Part shown: in pieces, positions 57,342-64,000 of the stretch
How the letters are laid out: each line of letters begins with the position of its first letter
Position numbering within the stretch: the first letter of the stretch is position 1
Assembly (NCBI RefSeq): GCF_900168265.1
Contig: NZ_FVZF01000017.1
Location: forward strand, 1-64,000
Length of the DNA: 64,000 nucleotides
Origin: Salegentibacter salarius
Lineage (GTDB): Bacteria > Bacteroidota > Bacteroidia > Flavobacteriales > Flavobacteriaceae
Direction: 5' to 3'
Translations under genes and position numbers: made by a program
The notes under the pieces: model-generated
Databases searched by the model: none
Seen by the model: only the letters and a program-made list of their open reading frames with translations
Told to the model about the DNA's origin: nothing

Positions 57342-58946
57342 ATGAAAAATAAATTTATATTTCTTTCTTCCTGTCTTCTTAGCGCGATGCTGCTATTTTC
57401 CTGTAAGGACAACAAAAAAAAGTCTAATGAGGAAACTTCGGAAGTTACGGCTCAAAGTGATACCGATTTCCGACCAAACTTTCACTTTACTCCTGAAGAG
57501 AATTGGATGAACGATCCTAACGGAATGTTCTATTTAAATGGAACCTATCATTTATTCTTCCAGCATTATCCTGAAGGAAATACCTGGGGTCCTATGCACT
57601 GGGGTCACGCTACTAGTAAGGATATGATTAATTGGGAAGAGCAGCCTATAGCACTTGAACCTGATGAAAAAGGTTATATTTTTTCAGGAAGCGCAGTTGT
57701 AGATACAAAAAACACCTCTGGTTTAGGAGATGGTGAAACATCACCGGTAATTGCGATGTTTACCTATCACGATCCGAAAGGAGAAGAAGCAGGACGTGAA
57801 GATTACCAAACTCAAGCTATTGCATATAGTCTGGATGAAGGAAAAACCTTTACTAAATATGAAGGAAATCCTGTTATCAAAAATCCTGGAATTCGTGATT
57901 TTAGAGATCCAAAAATAACACGTGATGAGGTTCACGATCAATGGATTATGGTGCTTTCTGCCGATGATAAAACCATGTTTTATACTTCTCAAAATTTAAA
58001 GAATTGGGAGTTAGCTTCTGAATTCGGCCGTGGGATTGGTGCCCACGGTGGAGTTTGGGAATGTCCAGACTTTATACAAATGAACGTGGAAGGAACAGAT
58101 GAGAAAAAATGGGTCCTGATTCAAAGTTTAAATCCCGGCGGATTCAATGGAGGTTCAGGTACACAATACTTTGTAGGTGATTTTGACGGAAAAAATTTCA
58201 CTTTAGACGAGTCTATGAAAGGAGTAGGAGAAGATCATTCTTACTGGCTGGATTTCGGAAAAGATAATTATGCCGGAGTAACCTGGGCCAATATTCCTGA
58301 AGAAGATGGAGGGCATTTATTTATGGGCTGGATGTCTAACTGGCAATATGCAAACGAAGTCCCCACAGAAACCTGGAGAAGTGCTATGACGATTGCCCGG
58401 GAACTAAAACTTACCAAGACGGAAGATACTTATCGTGTAATTTCTTCACCTGTTGCTGAACTTCAAAAATATAAGGGCGAAGCCTTTACCAAAAATAGCA
58501 TTACTGTTGAAGCAGAAACGAAAATTGCAGCTTCCCAGGAGATCAATCTTTCTAATTCTGTTATTTCATTTGAAATAGAAAATTTAAAAGAACAGGAATA
58601 TCATTTTAGTTTTTCTAGCGAGGGAGATGATATTTTAAAATTTGGCTACAATCATAATAAAAAAGAATTTTATATAGACCGCAGTCAGTCTGGTCTTACC
58701 GATTTTAATGAGAATTTTGGCGATAAAATTTCAACGGCTCCAAGACTTTCAGAAGCTTCAAATCTAAAGGTAGAAGCTATTCTGGATAATATGTCTATAG
58801 AACTTTTCTTTGATAACGGGAAAACGGTAATGACAGAAATCTTTTTTCCGAAGCAAGCCTTTAAAAATTTTAGTGCTAATGGAGATAAAATTTTTGAAAT
58901 TAGAAACATAAGAATTCACGAAATTAAGACCAATAATAATGAATAA
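57342..58946 (+). CDS. GH32 fructan hydrolase lipoprotein (levanase/inulinase/invertase type)
   Basis: A 534-residue beta-fructosidase. The lipobox LLFSC (Cys21) indicates anchoring, followed by a low-complexity polar linker. The five-bladed propeller shows NWMNDPNGMF (nucleophile Asp58), FRDPK (transition-state stabiliser Asp189) and WECPDF (acid/base Glu240); FSGSA (about 114-118) and WMSNWQY are also present. Residues about 390-530 are the C-terminal beta-sandwich module. All catalytic residues are intact. It releases fructose from fructans or sucrose outside the cell or in the periplasm, for the neighbouring porter and kinase. Endo or exo mode cannot be told. Confidence 0.96.
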   Translation: MKNKFIFLSSCLLSAMLLFSCKDNKKKSNEETSEVTAQSDTDFRPNFHFTPEENWMNDPNGMFYLNGTYHLFFQHYPEGNTWGPMHWGHATSKDMINWEEQPIALEPDEKGYIFSGSAVVDTKNTSGLGDGETSPVIAMFTYHDPKGEEAGREDYQTQAIAYSLDEGKTFTKYEGNPVIKNPGIRDFRDPKITRDEVHDQWIMVLSADDKTMFYTSQNLKNWELASEFGRGIGAHGGVWECPDFIQMNVEGTDEKKWVLIQSLNPGGFNGGSGTQYFVGDFDGKNFTLDESMKGVGEDHSYWLDFGKDNYAGVTWANIPEEDGGHLFMGWMSNWQYANEVPTETWRSAMTIARELKLTKTEDTYRVISSPVAELQKYKGEAFTKNSITVEAETKIAASQEINLSNSVISFEIENLKEQEYHFSFSSEGDDILKFGYNHNKKEFYIDRSQSGLTDFNENFGDKISTAPRLSEASNLKVEAILDNMSIELFFDNGKTVMTEIFFPKQAFKNFSANGDKIFEIRNIRIHEIKTNNNE

Positions 58947-59829
58947 ACCAACAGCTATATGTTTCGGCGAAATATTATACGATGTTTTTCCGAAGAGTGA
59001 AAGAATTGGAGGTGCACCGCTTAATGTAGCTTCAAGGCTTTCGGGATTAGGAATTTCAACCGAAATGATTAGCAAAGTAGGGGACGATGAAAAAGGAGAG
59101 AAGCTAATCTCTTATCTCAAATCTAAAAATATTAAAACCGAAACTATAGCTAAAGATCCTGACCATTCTACCGGGGTGGTAAAAGTAACTTTATCTGCGG
59201 GTGGTTCTGCTACTTATGAGATCTCACACCCGGTGGCCTGGGATAAGATTGAAATTTCAGAAGCGATGAAAACTACCGTAAAGAAAGCCGATGCTTTTAT
59301 ATTCGGAAGTCTGGTTTGCCGTGATGAGGTAAGTCGAAATACGTTATTTCAATTATTACCCGAAGCAAAATACCGTGTATTTGATATAAATTTACGTCCG
59401 CCGTTTTATGAAAAGGAAGTATTGGTGAAACTTATGAACCAGGCAGATTTTATAAAATTCAATGACGACGAATTATTTGAAATTGCCGAAATGATTGGCT
59501 CACCCTATAATTCTATAGAGCAAAATCTGCAATATCTTTCCGAAGAAACAAATACACCAACTATTTGTGTTACTAAAGGGCGCCATGGTGCGTTGTTGTT
59601 GAAAGAAGGAAAACGCTATTACAATAGTGGATTTAAAGTAAAAGTAAAAGATACTGTTGGCGCGGGAGATTCTTTCTTGGCCAGTTTAATTGCCGGCTTG
59701 TTAAAAGAAGAAGACCCGCAAAGTACACTCGATTTTGCTTGTGCCATGGGAGCTTTGGTGGCAGGAGAAGAAGGTGCAAATCCTGAAATAAAAATTGATA
59801 AAATCAATAAATTTATGAAAGGTAAATAA
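58939..59829 (+). CDS. PfkB-family fructokinase
   Basis: A 296-residue ribokinase-type sugar kinase that likely makes fructose 6-phosphate. The start CFGEILYDVFP and GGAPLNVASRLSGLG (24-38) form the sugar-binding part; DTVGAGDSF (238-246, catalytic base Asp244) is the second PfkB signature. The start overlaps the GH32 gene by eight bases, so the two are translationally coupled. It completes the fructose route: hydrolysis by GH32, import by the MFS porter, phosphorylation here. A terminator (59962-60000) ends the operon. Confidence 0.94.
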   Translation: MNKPTAICFGEILYDVFPKSERIGGAPLNVASRLSGLGISTEMISKVGDDEKGEKLISYLKSKNIKTETIAKDPDHSTGVVKVTLSAGGSATYEISHPVAWDKIEISEAMKTTVKKADAFIFGSLVCRDEVSRNTLFQLLPEAKYRVFDINLRPPFYEKEVLVKLMNQADFIKFNDDELFEIAEMIGSPYNSIEQNLQYLSEETNTPTICVTKGRHGALLLKEGKRYYNSGFKVKVKDTVGAGDSFLASLIAGLLKEEDPQSTLDFACAMGALVAGEEGANPEIKIDKINKFMKGK

Positions 59830-59961
59830 GAGAAAAAATGTGACAGAGATTAAGTGAAAAGCAGCTCTAGCGACTCAAAATACTATCATAACTTACTTAC
59901 AAAGATCCCGAGTAGTTTTATAAATCTTTAAGTTGAGCGCGATTTATTTGTCGCCCAAAAA

Positions 59962-60000
59962 CAAAACCCCGTAAATCCTGAGATCTACGGGGTTTTTTAT
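59962..60000. terminator. Bidirectional terminator after the fructan operon
   Basis: AAACCCCGTA, twelve-base loop, TACGGGGTTT with T-rich tails on both strands stands between the fructokinase gene (+) and the TonB receptor gene (-), and can end both. Confidence 0.9.
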
Positions 60001-60057
60001 ACTATTTGTTACATGAAATAGGGAGTTGGAAATACTCCCAGGATCTACGATTTATTG

Positions 60058-62931
60058 TTATTGAAGATTTATGCTCAACCTGGCAAATAGAAACCTTCCT
60101 GAAAAACCAAACTGCTGTGCGCTTCGAGACCAATCGAACCTTCCGCTACTACGGTTGTCAAAAGCAGGATCTGCGGCTTCAGGATAAATATCAAAAATGT
60201 TATTTGATCCAATTGTTAGGGTTAAGGCATCAGTTGCTTTAAATCCTACTGAAAGATCGGTGATCACTTTACCATCAAAAACCTGTTGACGGGTCGGGTC
60301 TGAAACTGCTTCAGTCACTTTTCCGAAGTAAACATTTCTAAGGAAAATATTGAATTTTCCGGCGATAAGACTATTGCTTAAATTAAGTTTTGTTCTTGGC
60401 ACCGCTTCTTCTAAATAAACACGGCTATCTTCTGGAAAATACGTGTCTACTAAACCGGCCCGCTCCAATTCTGGAGAAGCCTGGATATCTCCAACTTGTT
60501 GTGTTTTAGAAAACGTAGCGGCAAGATCTGATTTTAAACGAAGATTTTCACCAAAAACAGCATTATGGGTAATTACCGCATCTATCCCTTTTGATTCGGT
60601 ATCTATAGCGTTTGCAAAAAATGCAGCTGCTGTTGCATTAGCCTGTGATAACAACTGGTCTAATTCTGTACCTGTACCGGGTCCTCTAAACTGGCCAGTG
60701 TAAACAACCCTATCATCAATAGCTACAAAATAACCATCTACGGTAAAAGAGAGATTTGCATCAGGTATCTTTGCGGTAAGCCCAACACTCACACTGCGTG
60801 AAGTTTCTTCTTTTAATTCTGGGATGCCCAGCAATTGCGCTGCACGGCTATCGTTAGAGAATGTTCCCACTTCTACCGGAACACCTTCATCGTTAAAAAT
60901 GGTAGAGGTAGAATTAAAATTAAGTTGGTGTAGAGAAGGAGCTCTAAAACCGGTGTTAGCCGCCGCTCTAATATTTACATTCTTACTAAGCTTGTAGCGG
61001 GAAGCCAGCTTAAAATTTAAAGTAGAACCAAAATCTGAATAGTTCTCAAATCTAGAAGCAAAGGTTAGCAAAAACTTATCGGTAAAATCGGCTTCTATAT
61101 CAAAATAACCGGCCACACTACTGCGTTCCCGGGAAATTTCGTTTTGCGGACTAAATCCTGGAAAAACCTGGGAACCTCCTGCCCTTGAATTTCCGAAGAA
61201 ATCTTGTGCTGGAATTTGATCGGCACTAGTAATCACCTCGCCGTTTTCGGTATATTGTTCGTAGGAAGCTCTTTCACCTGCTGTAATTTCATATTTTTCC
61301 CAACGATGTTCTGCGCCAAAAGCTATGTTAAGTCCTTCAAATATATCTTCATAAAATTGAGAAACATCAAGGTTGGTGGTATTCTGGGCAAATGAAAATC
61401 CGCCGGCATCAAAATTGGTTGCAGATGCACCTTCTAAAGAAGCATTGGAGGTATTTGAAATTAAATAGTCAAATCCGTTTTTTCCGAAAGTATTACTGAA
61501 ATCAACATTCCAGTCGCCTACCATTCCCTTAATACCAACCGCTAGGGATTGATCTTTAATTTTTGAATTTATACGTGGAAGAAATCCATCGATATAAATA
61601 GGAGTATAGGTTCGGCTTTGATTAGGTAACCGGTAAAATCCTGCAGATTCTCCTCTTCTTGAGCTAATTCCCGCAAAAGAATATAGTTCGGTTCCATTTT
61701 CATCTAACGGAAGCGAAAGATTGGCGAAAAAACGTCCGCCGCGAAGGGCAGATTGTCCTACTCGCATATTATAGTCACTACGTTGCTGGCCACGTGCATC
61801 CAATTCAGCTTCGGTTACATCCATACCAAGTAAATCCTGTAAGGTAGACCTGTCTTCTGCTGCAGCGATCTGATTTTGAAAATCAGAATCAAAGTAAGAA
61901 ACCTGCTGTGCAAATTGCTGAATTTGGCTATTGCTTAAATTAGAAATATCTGCACCATTATTTGACCCTACGCGTTCTATGGCGTTATAGGCATTAAAGA
62001 TAGAACCTTCCCATTCTCCCATACGGTTATAAGGTTCGCGATAATCAAAATCTCCAGAAAAGTTTATAAAACCACCATTCTCACCAAGCGCTATTCCATA
62101 ACTTGCGGCCACATTCACTGTTTCACCGTCTATTCCGCCAGTTTGTTTGTTTGCGTTTTTAGAGAAATTTGCTCCAGAAGTTATATTAAGGTTTAATTTT
62201 CCAACTTCTTCATTCAACACAATATTGATCACTCCTGCAATCGCATCAGATCCATATTGGGCGGCAGCACCGTCTCTTAAAACTTCAATTCGTTGAATAG
62301 CCGCAGCGGGAATTGCATTTAGATCGGTTCCTACACTTCCACGTCCAAAAGATCCATTTACATTAATTAAAGAGGAATTATGCCTTCTTTTGCCATTAAT
62401 AAGCACTAAAACCTGGTCTGGCCCAAGACCTCTTAAAGAAGCAGGGTCAATATGGTCAGTACCATCAGCAATAGTTTGTGTATTGGAAGAAAATGAAGGT
62501 GCTACATAATTAAGCATTTGGTTAAGGTTAACCTGAGGCACCGCAGTTTGTATTTCCTGAATATCCAGCACATCTACCGGGACAGCAGATTCTGTTACGG
62601 TTCGGCTTCGGCTTCTGGAACCTACTAAAACCACTTCTCCCAACGCGGTACCGGCCACCATTTGAACATCTATGGTAGTTTGGTCAATTTTTACTTCCCG
62701 GGCATCAAAACCTACAAAAGTAAAAACCAAAGTTTGCCCAAGGGAAGCATCAATGGAATACTTTCCATCAAAATCGGTAACGGTTCCCTGGTTAGTTCCT
62801 TTAATCGCAACCGATACGCCTGGTAAAGGCTGGGATTGCTCGTCTACTACTGTTCCGCTAATTTCTTGCTCTTGTGAAAAAGCAAGTGTTCCTAGAAATA
62901 GAAAACAGATTAAGAAGTAATTTTTCAGCAT
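60058..62931 (-). CDS. TonB-dependent outer-membrane receptor
   Basis: A 957-residue receptor. After the signal peptide (ending LAFSQ, about 19) comes a CarboxypepD_reg-like domain (about 23-105: QEISGTVVDEQSQPLPGVSVAIKGTNQG), then the plug (SLRGLGPDQVLVLINGKRRHNSSLINV, IQRIEVLRDGAAAQYGSDAIAGVINIVL) and a large barrel ending with SGRFLFARLSINLQ. It has no SusD partner next to it, so it is not a classic SusCD pair. It is convergent to the fructan operon; by location it may import fructo-oligosaccharides, but an iron or other nutrient role is equally possible. The likely -7 element is TACCTTTA near 62951-62958 on its strand. Confidence 0.9.
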   Translation of the reverse strand: MLKNYFLICFLFLGTLAFSQEQEISGTVVDEQSQPLPGVSVAIKGTNQGTVTDFDGKYSIDASLGQTLVFTFVGFDAREVKIDQTTIDVQMVAGTALGEVVLVGSRSRSRTVTESAVPVDVLDIQEIQTAVPQVNLNQMLNYVAPSFSSNTQTIADGTDHIDPASLRGLGPDQVLVLINGKRRHNSSLINVNGSFGRGSVGTDLNAIPAAAIQRIEVLRDGAAAQYGSDAIAGVINIVLNEEVGKLNLNITSGANFSKNANKQTGGIDGETVNVAASYGIALGENGGFINFSGDFDYREPYNRMGEWEGSIFNAYNAIERVGSNNGADISNLSNSQIQQFAQQVSYFDSDFQNQIAAAEDRSTLQDLLGMDVTEAELDARGQQRSDYNMRVGQSALRGGRFFANLSLPLDENGTELYSFAGISSRRGESAGFYRLPNQSRTYTPIYIDGFLPRINSKIKDQSLAVGIKGMVGDWNVDFSNTFGKNGFDYLISNTSNASLEGASATNFDAGGFSFAQNTTNLDVSQFYEDIFEGLNIAFGAEHRWEKYEITAGERASYEQYTENGEVITSADQIPAQDFFGNSRAGGSQVFPGFSPQNEISRERSSVAGYFDIEADFTDKFLLTFASRFENYSDFGSTLNFKLASRYKLSKNVNIRAAANTGFRAPSLHQLNFNSTSTIFNDEGVPVEVGTFSNDSRAAQLLGIPELKEETSRSVSVGLTAKIPDANLSFTVDGYFVAIDDRVVYTGQFRGPGTGTELDQLLSQANATAAAFFANAIDTESKGIDAVITHNAVFGENLRLKSDLAATFSKTQQVGDIQASPELERAGLVDTYFPEDSRVYLEEAVPRTKLNLSNSLIAGKFNIFLRNVYFGKVTEAVSDPTRQQVFDGKVITDLSVGFKATDALTLTIGSNNIFDIYPEAADPAFDNRSSGRFDWSRSAQQFGFSGRFLFARLSINLQ

Positions 62932-63029
62932 AATTCAATATTTTAGTTAATAAAGGTATGTAATTAGCCTTAAAAACTGATTAACAATGAATTACAATTC
63001 GTTATTTTAACAATTTCAATCGTTTTCGT

Positions 63030-64000
63030 TTAATATCCTTTAGCAGAATCATCTCCTCTTTTATCAGCACCACCTTCTAAACGTCCGTCAGGCAAAACTT
63101 TTATGGCGTCTACTTTTCCAATTATCCTGGGTTCTCCTTCATTTATATGATATCCCTTTTGTTCTAAGGAATCCAGAATATGCGCTTCAAAACCTTTTGG
63201 TTCAAAAAGAATTTCATCGGGTAACCATTGGTGGTGAAAACGAGGAGCATCTACCGCTTCCTGCATACTCATCCCAAATTCCTGTACATTGAGAATAGTT
63301 TGCAAAACAGAAGTAATAATGGTAGAACCACCGGGCGATCCCAGTGTTATCCATAATTCACCATTTTTCTCCACGATGGTAGGAGTCATAGAACTTAACA
63401 TTTTCTTTCCTGGCGCTATAGAATTCGCTTCTGCACCAATAAGCCCAAACATATTAGGCACTCCTGGTTTAGAGCTAAAATCGTTCATTTCATTATTCAG
63501 AAAAAAACCAAGTTCTTCAACATACATTTTAGAACCATAAGCTCCATTTAAAGTGGTGGTTACCGCGATGGCATTTCCAAATTGGTCTACTATGGAATAA
63601 TGCGTGGTTTCATCACTTTCATAACCGGGAAGTTCGCCATAACTTATACTGGAAGAGGGAGTGGCCTGATCAAAACTAAAATTATCCATTCGGGCAGAAA
63701 GGTAAGCGTCACTTAGCAAAGTGTCTACGGGAATATCTACAAAATCTGGATCTCCCAGGTAAAAGCTTCTATCGGCATAAGCTCTTCGCTCAGCTTCGGT
63801 TAAAACCTGTATGCTTTTTAGCGAATTATGGCCAAATTCATCTAAAGGATAAGGCCCCAGCATCTTTAAAATTTGCCCCAATACAATTCCACCACTTGAT
63901 GGCGGCGGCATAGAAATAATGGTAAGTTCCTTATAATTTACTTCTATAGGATCACGCCAATGAGTTTGATATTCCTTTAGATCTTCCATACTCATAATAC
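63030..64000 (-). CDS. ggt: Gamma-glutamyltransferase, C-terminal part (cut by window edge)
   Basis: The frame is open through the right edge, and the bases before the methionine at 63995 fit the usual Gly-Ile-Met-(Ser/Thr)-Met-Glu-Asp-Leu junction, so this methionine is internal. The visible part holds the end of the large subunit and the small subunit of this self-cleaving periplasmic enzyme. SDETTHYSIVD (visible residues 127-137) carries the nucleophile Thr at visible residue 130, where the precursor is cut, and LGSPGGSTII is the substrate-binding loop. It moves the gamma-glutamyl group of glutathione. All visible catalytic parts are intact. Confidence 0.95.
   Translation of the reverse strand, partial: IMSMEDLKEYQTHWRDPIEVNYKELTIISMPPPSSGGIVLGQILKMLGPYPLDEFGHNSLKSIQVLTEAERRAYADRSFYLGDPDFVDIPVDTLLSDAYLSARMDNFSFDQATPSSSISYGELPGYESDETTHYSIVDQFGNAIAVTTTLNGAYGSKMYVEELGFFLNNEMNDFSSKPGVPNMFGLIGAEANSIAPGKKMLSSMTPTIVEKNGELWITLGSPGGSTIITSVLQTILNVQEFGMSMQEAVDAPRFHHQWLPDEILFEPKGFEAHILDSLEQKGYHINEGEPRIIGKVDAIKVLPDGRLEGGADKRGDDSAKGY

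Overview
The window looks like chromosomal DNA of a marine-type member of the Flavobacteriaceae (Bacteroidota), in the neighbourhood of Zunongwangia, Salegentibacter or Gramella. This rests on low GC, few Shine-Dalgarno sequences, TonB receptors with an N-terminal carboxypeptidase-like domain, a periplasmic-sensor/kinase/receiver/AraC hybrid regulator, a flavobacterial RND operon, and many exported proteins ending their signal peptide in AQ. The genus is an inference; no rRNA or tRNA gene was seen.

Positions 1-11298 (+) hold the distal part of an exopolysaccharide or capsule locus. It opens with the 3' end of an IS3-family insertion sequence that has cut the 5' part off a polymerase-like membrane gene. 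Then follow GT2, GT14 and GT4 glycosyltransferases, a polysaccharide deacetylase, an amidotransferase, a split Alg14/Alg13 (PssD/PssE) pair, a Gfo/Idh/MocA oxidoreductase and a TIM-barrel-like protein. On the opposite strand (11357-13734) lie two almost identical tandem polysaccharide-lyase genes. One carries an added DUF4377 domain, and the leader of a third copy survives beside them. Two uncharacterised genes and katG follow (13887-17955).

Positions 18208-24819 (+) with a convergent GH130 gene (24827-26290) form a second carbohydrate block: PIG-L deacetylase, three GT4 enzymes (one fused to an alpha/alpha-barrel domain) and an invertase/debranching-like protein. Positions 26453-36129 are mixed: a PPOX-fold flavoprotein, a PepSY membrane protein with a possible Fur box, a membrane gene with an in-frame stop, a DUF808 protein, and an unusual minus-strand set of small exported proteins (alpha/beta-barrel-like, SnoaL-like, cupin) with an SDR and a frameshifted RidA gene, headed by a LytTR response regulator. 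Positions 36542-47899 hold a universal stress protein, a PepSY-like protein, a phosphate-selective-type porin, a DUF6660-like protein next to a TonB receptor, and an OEP-MFP-RND efflux operon.

Positions 48054-52510 (-) form a compact four-gene unit: patatin phospholipase, putative beta-barrel protein, lipoprotein and M19-like metallohydrolase. I do not recognise it as a described system. Positions 53017-59829 (+) are a fructan-use locus: a fructose-sensor-type hybrid regulator, MFS sugar porter, GH32 lipoprotein and fructokinase. A strong bidirectional terminator separates it from a convergent TonB receptor (60058-62931), and a gamma-glutamyltransferase runs off the right edge.

There are three clear signs of gene decay: the IS-truncated polymerase gene, a TAA splitting a membrane protein (28529-29170) and a one-base deletion in ridA (31313-31716). 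The last two could also be sequencing errors.
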